Origin: Alphaproteobacteria bacterium
GTDB taxonomy: Bacteria; Pseudomonadota; Alphaproteobacteria; Caulobacterales; Parvularculaceae
Length of the DNA: 64,000 nt
Assembly (NCBI GenBank): GCA_016125425.1
Contig: WGLT01000020.1
Span: 1-64,000, forward strand
Direction of reading: 5' to 3'
A program made the translations under genes and the position numbers. This document shows positions 16,556 through 25,169 of this stretch, piece after piece. Below the pieces are notes generated by a model. The model was not told the DNA's origin. It saw only the letters and a list, made by a program, of their open reading frames with translations, and made no database searches. The number at the start of each line of letters is the position of its first letter. The stretch's first letter is position 1.

Positions 16556-17446
16556 ATGAGCGCCAAGCCTAAAAAGCAGGGTCGCGCCGGACGGGCGCGG
16601 GAGAAGCCGAATCGCAAAGCGCGGCGACATGTCCCGAAGGACGCAAGCGGCGGGGCGCCCGCGCGCCGCGTCCCCCGCGGCGGGCCGGAAGACGAATCCG
16701 GGCGCGCCGGACGGGACGGCGAACGGCTGTGGATATATGGCCGGCACGCCGCGGCCGCCGCGCTCGCCAATCGCCATCGGAAGATCAGGCGCATCCTCGC
16801 CAGCCCCTCGGCGCTCGAATGGCTCGCCGGCTTGCGCGCGCCGAAAGAGCGCCTCGCCGGCCTCATCGAGGCCGATCCCGAGCGGTTCGACGCCGCCCTG
16901 CATGAAGGAGCGGTTCACCAGGGGATTGCGCTCGAGGTCGAAGACCTGCCGCGCGCGCGCCTGAAGGAGGCCTGCCAGCCCGACGCGCGGGCAAGCCCCG
17001 TCGTCGTTCTCGACCAGATCACCGACCCCCATAACATCGGCGCGATCTTTCGCTCGGCCGCCGCCTTCGGCGCCCTCGCGGTCATCGTGCAGGAGCGGCG
17101 CACGCCGCCCCTCGCCGGCGCGCTCGCCAAAGCCGCGGCCGGCGCGGTCGAAGCCTTGCCCTGCGTTCCGGTCGTGAATATCGCGCGCGCATTGGAGGGG
17201 CTTAAGGGCCTCGGCTATTTTTGCGCCGGGCTCGCGGGCGAAGCGTCCCAGCCGATCGAAGCGCTGCCGCCGGACCGGCCGATCGCGCTTGTGCTCGGCG
17301 CGGAAGGCGCGGGGCTGCGCCATCTCGTGCGGCAGACATGCGACGGCCTTTACGCTATCCCGATCGCGCGCGGCATGGAGAGCCTCAACGTATCGAACGC
17401 GGCGGCGGTGACGCTTTATGAAATCGCGCGCCGACGCGCCGGTTGA
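16556..17446 (+). CDS. rlmB: 23S rRNA (guanosine-2'-O-)-methyltransferase (TrmH/SpoU family)
   Basis: A 296-residue SPOUT-class RNA methyltransferase. A basic, low-complexity N-terminus of about 55 residues is followed by a substrate-binding domain beginning LWIYGRHAAAAAL. The knotted domain carries DQITDPHNIGAIFRSAAAFG, then LVLGAEGAGLR, then ARGMESLNVSNAAAV. RlmB methylates the ribose of a guanosine in 23S rRNA domain V; this assignment to RlmB rather than another TrmH paralogue rests on overall architecture. GGAG precedes the ATG. It stands alone next to tRNA-Tyr, a common arrangement. Confidence 0.88.
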   Translation: MSAKPKKQGRAGRAREKPNRKARRHVPKDASGGAPARRVPRGGPEDESGRAGRDGERLWIYGRHAAAAALANRHRKIRRILASPSALEWLAGLRAPKERLAGLIEADPERFDAALHEGAVHQGIALEVEDLPRARLKEACQPDARASPVVVLDQITDPHNIGAIFRSAAAFGALAVIVQERRTPPLAGALAKAAAGAVEALPCVPVVNIARALEGLKGLGYFCAGLAGEASQPIEALPPDRPIALVLGAEGAGLRHLVRQTCDGLYAIPIARGMESLNVSNAAAVTLYEIARRRAG

Positions 17447-17470
17447 CCGCATCAGTTCGGGAGGACGCCG

Positions 17471-17863
17471 ATGAGCGAAAGGGATCCGGTTCGAACCGGC
17501 GGCTGCCGTTGCGGCGCGACGCGATTCGAAGCGCGCGGCGCGCCGAGATTTGTCGGCAATTGCCATTGCGAGGATTGCCGGCGCGCAACCGGCGCGCCCT
17601 TTTCGACCTATGCCGGCTACAAGAGCGAAAACGTTCGCTGGTCGGGCGCGCCCCGCAGGATTTATGAAAGCTCCAGCGGCGTCTTTCGCGGGTTCTGCGG
17701 AAATTGCGGCGCGCCCCTTTCCTATCAGGGCCAAAAATGGAGCGGCGAGACGCATCTTTTCATCGGAACCTTCGACGATCCTCGCGCGCTGACGCCGACG
17801 GGCGAAGCGTTCGCGGAGGAAAGACTGCCTTGGGCGCGCATCGACGGCCCGAAAGCCTCCTGA
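17471..17863 (+). CDS. GFA family (glutathione-dependent formaldehyde-activating-like) zinc protein
   Basis: A 130-residue protein of the GFA/CENP-V fold with its zinc-binding cysteines: GGCRCG, NCHCEDCRR and FCGNCGAPL. The family is named after an enzyme claimed to speed glutathione-formaldehyde adduct formation, but most members have no proven reaction. GGGAGG stands upstream of the ATG, 24 bases after rlmB, so the two may share a transcript. Calling it a true formaldehyde enzyme would be unsupported. Confidence 0.88.
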   Translation: MSERDPVRTGGCRCGATRFEARGAPRFVGNCHCEDCRRATGAPFSTYAGYKSENVRWSGAPRRIYESSSGVFRGFCGNCGAPLSYQGQKWSGETHLFIGTFDDPRALTPTGEAFAEERLPWARIDGPKAS

Positions 17864-18004
17864 CGGCGCCAAGATCCGGCCGCATGGCGACGCATCGCGC
17901 CCGACAGCGCAGAGCGCGCGCGGCGGAAGGCGCCGGCGCCGGGCTGCCCGCGCGCATTGCGCCCCGCCCGCCGCGCGCCCAAAATGCGTGCGAAGGAGAG
18001 TCCG

Positions 18005-19660
18005 ATGCCCCCTTTCCGCCCGCGCGACGCCCTCGAAACGCATGACGTCACCAACCAGCCGCCGCCGCTCGAGGATTTCAATGCGTTCGAAACCGACGCG
18101 GCGCTGATCGCCGCCGTCGCCGGGGCCGGCGGCAAGGCGCATCTCAAACGCCTTTCCGAGTTCGGCGCGCGGATCGGCTCGGCGGAGGTCATCGAATGGG
18201 GCTTTCAGGCGAACCGCAATCCGCCGCAACTGAAAAGCTTCGACCGCTACGGCCATCGCCTCGACGAGGCGGAGTTTCATCCCGCCTATCATCAGCTCAT
18301 GGATCTCGGCCTTTCGGCCGGAGTCTCGGCCGGCGCCTGGCGCGCGAAAGAGGCGGGCCATGTTCTGCATACGGCGCTTTTGTATCTGATGGGCCAGGCC
18401 GATGGCGGCGTTTGCTGCCCGATGTCGATGACCTACGCCGTCGTGCCGGCGCTGCGCCACGAACCGGAGGTCGCCGCCGAATGGGAGCCGCGCGTCACGA
18501 CGGAAGGCTATGACCGCCGCTTCATCCCGGCCGCGCGCAAATCCGCCGCGACCATGGGCATGGCGATGACCGAAAAACAGGGCGGGTCCGACGTCCGCGC
18601 CAATACGACGCGGGCGGAGAAAATCGGCGAGGACGAATATGTCCTCACCGGCCACAAATGGTTCTGCTCGGCGCCGATGTGCGACGCCTTCCTGACGCTC
18701 GCGCAAACCGACGCGGGTCTGACCTGTTTTCTTGTGCCGCGCTGGAAGCCGGATGAGACGCGCAACGGCTTTCAGATCATGCGCCTCAAAGACAAGCTCG
18801 GCGACAGGTCGAACGCCTCTTCGGAAATCGAATATGCGCGCGCCTGGGCGCGCCGCGTCGGCGAAGAAGGCCGCGGCGTCAGGACCATCATCGATATGGT
18901 TCAGCACACCCGGCTCGACTGCATCGCCGGGTCGGCGAGCGGCATACGCTCGGCGCTGGCGCAGGCGGTCTGGCACGCGGCGCACAGAAGCGCGTTCCAG
19001 AAGACCCTGATCGACCAGCCCGCAATGACGGCGGTGCTCGCCGATCTCGCGATCGAAGCCGAAGCGGCGACCGCCCTCGCATTCCGCGTCGCAATGGCGT
19101 TCGACGGGGCCGCCGCCGATCCGCAACAAGCGGCCTTTGCGCGGCTCGCGACGCCGATCGCCAAATACTGGATCTGCAAGCGCGCGCCGGGCGCCGTATG
19201 CGAAGCGATGGAGTGCCATGGCGGCGCCGGCTATGTCGAGGAAGGGATTATGCCGCGCTACTACCGGGCCGCCCCCCTGAACGCGATCTGGGAAGGTTCG
19301 GGCAATGTGATCGCGCTCGATATATTGCGCGCGATCGCCCGCGAGCGCGACAGCCTCGAAGCGGTGCGCGCCGAAATCGCCGGCGCGACGGGCGCGAACG
19401 CCTTCTATGACGCGCATGCGCGCCGTCTCGAACATTGGACGGAGCCGGGCGCGCTCGGCGAAGACAGCGCGCGCGCTTTCGCCGAAGCGATGGCGCTCGC
19501 CCTTGAAGGCGCGGCGCTGAAACGCTTCGCGCCGGATTTCGTCTTCGACGGATTTTGCGCCGCGCGCCTCGACCCGGACGCGCGCGCCCTCGCCTACGGC
19601 GCCCTTCCGAGGACTGTCGACCAGCGCGCGCTCGTCGATCGCGCGCGCTTTGCTGCGTGA
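18005..19660 (+). CDS. acyl-CoA dehydrogenase family protein, AidB-like
   Basis: A 551-residue flavoprotein of the acyl-CoA dehydrogenase superfamily. The motif MAMTEKQGGSDVRANTT and the long C-terminal part are typical of AidB, a protein of the adaptive alkylation response that binds FAD and DNA. The ATG at 18005 follows AAGGAGAG, whereas upstream codons to 17957 would give an unlikely basic leader. Residues in the flavin region (CHGGAGYVEEG) are intact. Whether it protects DNA, as AidB is thought to, or oxidises an acyl-CoA is not visible. It is monocistronic, with more than 400 bases empty downstream. Confidence 0.88.
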   Translation: MPPFRPRDALETHDVTNQPPPLEDFNAFETDAALIAAVAGAGGKAHLKRLSEFGARIGSAEVIEWGFQANRNPPQLKSFDRYGHRLDEAEFHPAYHQLMDLGLSAGVSAGAWRAKEAGHVLHTALLYLMGQADGGVCCPMSMTYAVVPALRHEPEVAAEWEPRVTTEGYDRRFIPAARKSAATMGMAMTEKQGGSDVRANTTRAEKIGEDEYVLTGHKWFCSAPMCDAFLTLAQTDAGLTCFLVPRWKPDETRNGFQIMRLKDKLGDRSNASSEIEYARAWARRVGEEGRGVRTIIDMVQHTRLDCIAGSASGIRSALAQAVWHAAHRSAFQKTLIDQPAMTAVLADLAIEAEAATALAFRVAMAFDGAAADPQQAAFARLATPIAKYWICKRAPGAVCEAMECHGGAGYVEEGIMPRYYRAAPLNAIWEGSGNVIALDILRAIARERDSLEAVRAEIAGATGANAFYDAHARRLEHWTEPGALGEDSARAFAEAMALALEGAALKRFAPDFVFDGFCAARLDPDARALAYGALPRTVDQRALVDRARFAA

Positions 19661-20090
19661 GCGCAGGTTGTGGGGCCGTTCCGCGGAACTGCGCAAATCC
19701 GAAAAAGGCGACTCTGAACGCCCCGCCATTTTCCTTGGGTTCAGCGCCGTTTTGCGCAATTCGCCGTTTTGCGGATTGCGCAATCGCGCAATCGCAAGGC
19801 GAACGGCCCGGCGGGCGCGGCTTTCATGCGCGCCGAAACCGCCGGCGCGCGCCTGCGCGTCCCGGACGCGCCCGGACGGACGGAAAGCGCTTGCTCCGGC
19901 GAAATCGACTGACGGATCCCAAATCAGCTTCATGCGCGCGATTTTAGGGCAGTCTGGAAACCGTTCGATAAGTTGAGAACGAAAGAAGAAACCGCGCGCT
20001 GTTCCTTGCGCCCCATGGTTAACGGCGAAGCGGCGACTGTGAAATTTTATGGTTAACGGGGAAGATTGCGGCGCGGCGCGGCGCGGCGGA
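19661..20090. other. gap after AidB-like gene, only short repeats
   Basis: No gene is supported in these 430 bases. TGCGCAAT (19753-19760) and ATTGCGCA (19775-19782) form an eight-base inverted repeat that could end the upstream transcript, without a T-run. A 16-base near-identical direct repeat, ATGGTTAACGGCGAAG at 20015-20030 and ATGGTTAACGGGGAAG at 20049-20064, lies just beyond the next gene's end; its meaning is unknown. Confidence 0.45.
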
Positions 20091-20876
20091 TTATTCTTCC
20101 GCTTCGAAAGTGACCGGGCCGCCATCCGCCGACTTCTGCAACAGCCCCAGCCGGCTCGCCGCCGCCGTGCCGCCTTCGATGCGCATGGCGACGAAGACCA
20201 GCATGTCCCCGCGCCCGTCATCATCGAAATCGGCGTGGGCGATAGGCTGCAAAATCGCGATCTGGTCGCCTGTCGCAATCCGCCAGCTCTCCCCGGCGCC
20301 TTTCTCGATGACAGGCTCCGGCGCCGGCGTCCCGGCCGGGCCGATGAGGAACCGCGCATGCGCCGCCGCAGACCGGACGTCCTCTTCGGTGAGCTCGCCG
20401 TCGGCGAAATAGGTGACTTCCGGCGCTTTCGCCCGCCGCAGAAGCGCGAGCGCGCCGCAGGCGCGTTTGAAATAGTCCTCGCGCCGCATTTCGCGCGAGG
20501 TCATCGCATACCAGCCTTCATCTGTAAGCTGATTATATTCGCGGCAGGTGGAGGCGTCCTTGGTCGGACTTGACGCGTCGGTCGGGCTGGAAAGCGCGAC
20601 AGTTTCGGCGGCGCTCGCCGCGCCGAGCACGGGCTGATCTTCGAGCGCGTCGAGGCCGGCGGGATCGTAGCATTTCTTGTCGGCGCCCTTGATCAGCGGG
20701 AACGCTGTCTTGAGGCAGACCGCGTAAGGCTTCGCGGCCGCGACCGCCGGGGCCGCCGTCGGCGCGCGCTCCCCGCTCTCGTGACGCAGCGCGACGCCGA
20801 TCGCGACCGCGCCGCCGGCGAGCGCGGCCGAAAGGCCGGCGACGAGCGCCGCGCGCTTGCGCCGCGGCGCTGTCAC
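20091..20876 (-). CDS. hypothetical membrane-anchored or exported protein
   Basis: A 261-residue protein I do not recognise. It starts with GTG inside the DUF1489 stop (GTGA overlap). A basic start and one hydrophobic segment (about 8-28) suggest a signal anchor, followed by an Ala/Pro/Thr-rich linker. The periplasmic part has four cysteines and a C-terminal stretch DFDDDGRGDMLVF, reminiscent of calcium-binding FG-GAP-type loops. It is third in a minus-strand group with lysozyme and DUF1489 genes, which gives a loose cell-envelope context only. Confidence 0.7.
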   Translation of the reverse strand: MTAPRRKRAALVAGLSAALAGGAVAIGVALRHESGERAPTAAPAVAAAKPYAVCLKTAFPLIKGADKKCYDPAGLDALEDQPVLGAASAAETVALSSPTDASSPTKDASTCREYNQLTDEGWYAMTSREMRREDYFKRACGALALLRRAKAPEVTYFADGELTEEDVRSAAAHARFLIGPAGTPAPEPVIEKGAGESWRIATGDQIAILQPIAHADFDDDGRGDMLVFVAMRIEGGTAAASRLGLLQKSADGGPVTFEAEE

Positions 20877-21301
20877 AAAAGCCCCAATTCGGCGAGTTCG
20901 GCGCGCAGTTCGGGCGGCGCGCGTCTCGCGGATTTTTTAAGATCGGCCGGCGCGTCCTCCGGGCGCAGATAGCGCCATCCCTGGAAAGCGCGGCGCGGCT
21001 GCGCCTCGGTTTCGACTAGCGCCGGATCGAGCAGGATCGCGCAGCGTTCGATCTCGTCGGCGCCCACGACCGTTTCAAGCCCGAGGATTTTCTGACGCAC
21101 AAGCACGACGCCTTTGATCACCCAATAAAGCGAGCCTCCGTCCAGAAGCGCGTCGACGCGGCGCGGAAACATGCGCGTCACATGATGGCTCACCCGGCCC
21201 CAGGCGCCTTTCGCATTCTCGTCCGCACGCCGCCTCACCCAGGCCTCAAGATCCTCGACGCTGTCGGCGCCGACGCACAGCTTAATGAGGTGCACGCTCA
21301 T
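20873..21301 (-). CDS. DUF1489 family protein
   Basis: A 142-residue soluble protein matching the alphaproteobacterial DUF1489 family (start MSVHLIKLCVG, the phrase VTRMFPRR, and GGSLYWVIKGVVLVRQKI). No function is known. Conserved basic and aromatic residues suggest nucleic-acid or nucleotide contact, which is speculation. It lies 30 bases behind the lysozyme gene and is coupled to the next gene by a GTGA overlap. Confidence 0.85.
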   Translation of the reverse strand: MSVHLIKLCVGADSVEDLEAWVRRRADENAKGAWGRVSHHVTRMFPRRVDALLDGGSLYWVIKGVVLVRQKILGLETVVGADEIERCAILLDPALVETEAQPRRAFQGWRYLRPEDAPADLKKSARRAPPELRAELAELGLL

Positions 21302-21331
21302 TCAGGCTCCGCTGCAACGGATCGCGCCGCC

Positions 21332-22303
21332 TTACTCGGCGATTCGAAGCCGCGCCAGTTCGCGCGCGCGCTGGCGTTTGAGATCATGCCGGACAGTCCG
21401 CTTCACGAGAATGTAGAGTATGAAATAACAGGTCGCCGCGCCCAGCGCCGACAGCCACATGGGCAGATTCTCGAAAATCGCCGCAAAGCGGTCATAGCTG
21501 AGGCCGAGCGCGGCCGCGACGCCCGGAAATTCCTGGCCGATCAGGAGCGCCGCGCCGATGCCGGTAAGCGCAAGGGCGAGCACGCCCGCCAGAATGGCGC
21601 CGACGGTGACGCCAAGATCGGCGTGCTCCTCGGCTTTCGAAATGATCATTTTCGAAGGATCGCCCGAAATCGCCTGCGTCGCCGCAAAAAGCGCGCGCGA
21701 GCGCGCCGCCTTTTCCTCCACGGAAAGCTGCGACTGATCCTTCTCCCGCGCAGCGTCGAAATTGACGACTGGGCCGGCCTTGAGTTCGGCGTCGGAAACA
21801 TAGGACGGCTCGCATTCCGGCGCCGGCTGAACGTCGGCTGTCGGGACGACGAGCGAGGCGTCGGTCGGCATCAGGAAGAGCGACTTCTCCGCAGCGCGCC
21901 GACGCACAAGACCGTCGAGCGTCACCAGTTCGCCGTTAATCCGCGCCTTGTTCCACATTTCGAAAGCCTGCGCGGCGGCGAGCTTGTCGCCCGCATTGAT
22001 TTTGCGCAGGACGGTCGAGCGCCGCCAATTGTCTTCGCCAATATTGAAAATCAGCGAGACGAGCGCGTCATGCTCATTCTGGTTCAGGGGCGCGCGGACG
22101 GTCTCAGCCAGGAGGGTTTCGATCGGCACGACATCTTCGCGCAGAAGCCGCTCGGCGTCGCCTTCGGTGACGCTCATGCCGTGACGGGCGGTCGAGGTAT
22201 GGCCGTAGCCCACCGTCCACTGTTCGCTCGGCGCGTAATGCGCCGACATACGCAGGCCCTCATAGCCCTTGATGAGGTTGAGACCTGTCTCTCCCGTTCG
22301 CAT
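21332..22303 (-). CDS. phage-type lysozyme (GH24) with membrane C-terminus
   Basis: A 323-residue protein whose first ~150 residues form a T4-type muramidase: the catalytic Glu is in KGYEGLR (about 15), with WTVGYGHT following. A charged linker leads to two hydrophobic segments near 230-255 and 280-305 and a basic tail. Phage lysozymes are usually about 160 residues and soluble, so the added membrane part suggests a domesticated enzyme anchored in the inner membrane. No other phage genes are near. No good ribosome site precedes the ATG. Confidence 0.85.
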   Translation of the reverse strand: MRTGETGLNLIKGYEGLRMSAHYAPSEQWTVGYGHTSTARHGMSVTEGDAERLLREDVVPIETLLAETVRAPLNQNEHDALVSLIFNIGEDNWRRSTVLRKINAGDKLAAAQAFEMWNKARINGELVTLDGLVRRRAAEKSLFLMPTDASLVVPTADVQPAPECEPSYVSDAELKAGPVVNFDAAREKDQSQLSVEEKAARSRALFAATQAISGDPSKMIISKAEEHADLGVTVGAILAGVLALALTGIGAALLIGQEFPGVAAALGLSYDRFAAIFENLPMWLSALGAATCYFILYILVKRTVRHDLKRQRARELARLRIAE

Positions 22304-22717
22304 GGCGGCCAGCCATTCCCCTCGTTACGCACCCAACTCCGCTCCCGGGCCGGCCTCGATCCCCAAGGCCCGAAAACGAATGCATGCACGACGGCGCGCC
22401 GCAACTTCACCGCGACTCCCTGCGGCCTCGCCGTTAACGATTTTCTAGCATGCGTCGCCTTTCTTGGGTAGGCGGACAGCCCGCCGGCGCGGCGTCCCAA
22501 ATCGGGTCTGTGTCCTGTCGGTCCCCGGCGCGCGAGCCGGGCGCAGCCCCGCAAAATCCCTCAAAAACGCGTTTCGGGGGCGCCGAGCGCCGCGCAATCC
22601 CTTGATTGGCCGCGATCCCGGGCCAAGCGCCGCCGGCCGATTCTGGCACGAGAATTGGGTAAAATCGCGCAGCGAACAAAAGCGGCCGCGGCTTTTGCGC
22701 GGGTGCAAGGTGACGGT
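22304..22717. other. divergent intergenic region, no gene seen
   Basis: About 414 bases between the divergently oriented lysozyme gene and the PEP-CTERM gene. Neither strand has a frame with a credible start and family match. Promoters for both flanking genes should lie here, but I see no clear -35/-10 pair. Confidence 0.4.
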
Positions 22718-23298
22718 ATGTTCTGGGGAAACGGACTGGCGAACATCACAGCGGCGGCGATTCTGGCCGCGGCGATTGTCTATACGGGCGGATTCGGCGG
22801 CAAGAGCCGGCCGCCGACGGATGAGGAGATAGCGGCCTGGCGCGCCCGCGCTGTCGGCGACATCAAGAACGATATCGTCGTCAATTGCGGCTGCTGCGGC
22901 GAGGGGCGGACAAAACAGTCTTTTTAGGAGCCCGCCCCGCTCCGAAACGGGCCGCCGGCTATATTCCGGCCGCCCCCGAAGGAGCCGGGCGGGCGCCCCA
23001 GACAACCGGGGAGATTCCGCCTGCGCCGGCTTTCCCGCCGGAAAAGCCGGTCATGCTCCCGCCGCCGACGCCTGGTTTCTATTTGCCCGGCATTCTCGTC
23101 GCGCCGCCTCTTCCCGGGGCGCCGCCGCCTCCGCCGCCCTGCGACAAGGAGCACGACAAGGACTGCAAGCCCCCGCCGCCGCCTCCGCCGCATGAGGCGC
23201 CGGAGCCCGGAACCCTCTTCATCATGCTGGCGGGCGCGGCGGCGATCTGGTTCGCGCGCCCTCGCCGCAAGCGGGCGACCGCACGAATCCGCGCCTGA
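22718..23298 (+). CDS. PEP-CTERM sorting-signal protein, split by a frame change
   Basis: The ATG at 22718 has AAGGTG five bases upstream and opens a frame with an N-terminal hydrophobic segment (TAAAILAAAIVYTGG), ending at a TAG at 22925-22927. The minus-one frame continues without a stop to 23298. It encodes a proline-rich region with long Pro runs, a cysteine pair in CDKEHDKDCK, and a C-terminal PEP-CTERM signal: APEPGTL, a hydrophobic helix, then ARPRRKR. The switch point is a run of five T just before TAG (TCTTTTTAG). Read as one protein it has about 193 residues. A real frameshift, programmed slippage or an assembly error are all possible. Exosortase would process the C-terminus in the membrane. 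Confidence 0.7.
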
Positions 23299-23318
23299 CC
23301 GAATCTGCAGCGCCGCTC

Positions 23319-23351
23319 AAAAGCCTCTCCTTTCGGGGAGAGGCTTTTTTT
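23319..23351. terminator. bidirectional intrinsic terminator
   Basis: AAGCCTCTCC and GGGGAGAGGCTT form a strong stem with a short loop, followed by seven T on the plus strand and preceded by AAAA, which gives four T on the minus strand. It ends the PEP-CTERM gene and, from the other side, the transcript of mgtE. Confidence 0.92.
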
Positions 23352-23361
23352 CGCCGTTCGC

Positions 23362-24834
23362 TCAGAGCAGAACGATCGTCGCCAGCCCGAGAAAAGAAAA
23401 GAAGCCGACGACATCCGTCACCGTCGTCACGAATACGGCTGACGAGACTGCGGGGTCCGCGCCTGCGCGCTGGAGGCCGAGCGGCACCAGAATGCCGGCG
23501 ACGCCCGCCGCCAGCAGATTGATGATCATCGCCGCGCCGGCGACGAATCCGATCTTGACGCTCGTCGTCGTGTCGCCGGTCATCGCTTCGTACCAGACCG
23601 CCGCGAGCACGCCCATGATGATCGCGAAAAGGAATCCGTTGAGACCGCCGACGATCGTCTCGCGCCAGATGATGCGCATCGCATTCGCCGCCGTGAGGTC
23701 CTTGGTCGCGAGCGAGCGAACGGCGACGGTCAGCGTCTGCGTTCCGGCGTTTCCGCCCATGCTTGCGACGATCGGCATCAACACGGCGAGCGCGACGACT
23801 TTCGCGATGGTCGCGTCAAACAGCGAAATGACAAGCGAGGCGAGGATCGCCGTTCCGAGATTGACCGCAAGCCAGGTGAAACGCGAGCGCACGGTTTCGA
23901 TAACCGTATCCGACAATCCCGTATCCGCCTCCACGCCGCCGAGAGCGAGCATGTCTTCATGCGTTTCTTCGTGCACGATTTCGACGACGTCATCGACGGT
24001 GATCATGCCGACGAGGCGTCCGCTTTCATCGACGACCGGCGCGGAAATCAAATTATATTGCTCGAAAAGATAGGCGACCTCCTCCTGGTCCATCGTGACC
24101 GGAATGGGCCGCAATTCGTTGTCTGACATCAGGCTTTCGACACGCACGTCGCGCGGATTCTTGAGCAGGGTCGACAACGGCACGCCGCCGATCGGCTTGA
24201 AGGAGGGATCGACGACGAACACTTCGTAAAAGCGGTCCGGCAGATCCTCCGAACTTCTCAGACGATCGATGATCTGCCCGACCGTCCAATAGGAAGGCGC
24301 AGCGAAGAACTCCCGCTGCATCAGGCGGCCGGCCGTCTCCTCTTCGTAATCGAGGGCGGCGTGAAGCGCGAGACGATCCGTAACCGGAACTTCTGCGAGA
24401 ATTTGCGCGCGCTTTTCCTCGTCCAGATCCTCGAGAACGAAGGCGGCGTCGTCAGTGTCGAGATCGGCGACTGCTTCGGCGACCTTCTCGGGCCGCATTG
24501 CGAGGACGACGCTCTCGCGGATATCGGGGTCGAGTTCGGCGAGCACTTCCGGCGGCAGGCCGCCGCCGAGCAGGCCGATCAGTTTCTCGCGATCGTCTTC
24601 CGACAACAGACCGAGAAGGTCTGCGAGGTCAGCCGGATGGAGTTCGTCGCAAAGCGTTGCGGCGCGCTCGCCGTCGCCGGCTTCGATCGCATCCGCGACC
24701 GCATCGAGAAAGGCCTCCGCGATGGTCTGGTCCTCGGCGAGATGCGAGGCCTCCTCTTCAGGATTGGGGTCACGCTGAGGGGCCCCGCCTTCCGGCGCGC
24801 GCGCACGCTCGTCAACGGCGGCTGGCTCGCTCAT
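23362..24834 (-). CDS. mgtE: magnesium transporter MgtE
   Basis: A 490-residue MgtE magnesium channel/transporter of the inner membrane. It has an N-terminal regulatory helical domain (HPADLADLLGLLSEDDREKL), paired CBS domains around residues 170-290 (DPSFKPIGGVPLSTLL; VDDVVEIVHEETHEDMLALG), and a C-terminal five-helix pore. The ATG at 24834 with GAGG upstream gives the normal length; 25 upstream codons are open but unlikely. It is the last gene of a minus-strand run from birA, with only a short gap from the DUF1467 gene. No magnesium riboswitch is visible in that short gap. Confidence 0.95.
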   Translation of the reverse strand: MSEPAAVDERARAPEGGAPQRDPNPEEEASHLAEDQTIAEAFLDAVADAIEAGDGERAATLCDELHPADLADLLGLLSEDDREKLIGLLGGGLPPEVLAELDPDIRESVVLAMRPEKVAEAVADLDTDDAAFVLEDLDEEKRAQILAEVPVTDRLALHAALDYEEETAGRLMQREFFAAPSYWTVGQIIDRLRSSEDLPDRFYEVFVVDPSFKPIGGVPLSTLLKNPRDVRVESLMSDNELRPIPVTMDQEEVAYLFEQYNLISAPVVDESGRLVGMITVDDVVEIVHEETHEDMLALGGVEADTGLSDTVIETVRSRFTWLAVNLGTAILASLVISLFDATIAKVVALAVLMPIVASMGGNAGTQTLTVAVRSLATKDLTAANAMRIIWRETIVGGLNGFLFAIIMGVLAAVWYEAMTGDTTTSVKIGFVAGAAMIINLLAAGVAGILVPLGLQRAGADPAVSSAVFVTTVTDVVGFFSFLGLATIVLL

Positions 24835-24923
24835 GTGCTGCCCTCGAATAGTCGAATCCCGAAAAGTGCTGGACCGAGCCTGACTAGGCGAGCCCGCCGC
24901 AAACCGCAAGACGGCGGCGGCGC

Positions 24924-25169
24924 CTATTGGCGAAAATTCAGGACGCCCGTGTCGATGAGCCCGACCATCATCGCCATGATCACAAATGCGATAGCCGAGG
25001 TTATGAGAAGTTTCTTCTTCATATTCGCCGCGACCGGCGCGCCGGGTTCGGCGCCTTTCACGCCGTCATCCGGCGCCTCCCATCGGCTTTTGACGCCCCA
25101 CGGCAAGACGGCGAAGAAGACTGTCCACCAGGCGAGTATGTAGATCACAACGGCGCCGATAATGTTCAT
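24924..25169 (-). CDS. DUF1467 family small membrane protein
   Basis: An 81-residue protein with two membrane helices (residues 4-24 and about 54-74) joined by a cytoplasmic or periplasmic loop containing WGVKSRWE. This matches the DUF1467 family found next to RNase J in many alphaproteobacteria. The ATG follows the rnj stop codon without a gap, so the two are co-translated. No function is known. Confidence 0.88.
   Translation of the reverse strand: MNIIGAVVIYILAWWTVFFAVLPWGVKSRWEAPDDGVKGAEPGAPVAANMKKKLLITSAIAFVIMAMMVGLIDTGVLNFRQ

Noticed and set aside
17471-17863. Naming the GFA protein a formaldehyde-detoxifying enzyme
   Set aside because: Only the zinc-binding cysteines support the family; most GFA proteins have no proven reaction.
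15908-20359. Very long open frame on the minus strand antisense to rlmB, the GFA gene and the AidB-like gene
   Set aside because: It is Arg/Ala-rich, has no family resemblance, and opposes three well-recognised genes and a tRNA. It is a high-GC shadow.
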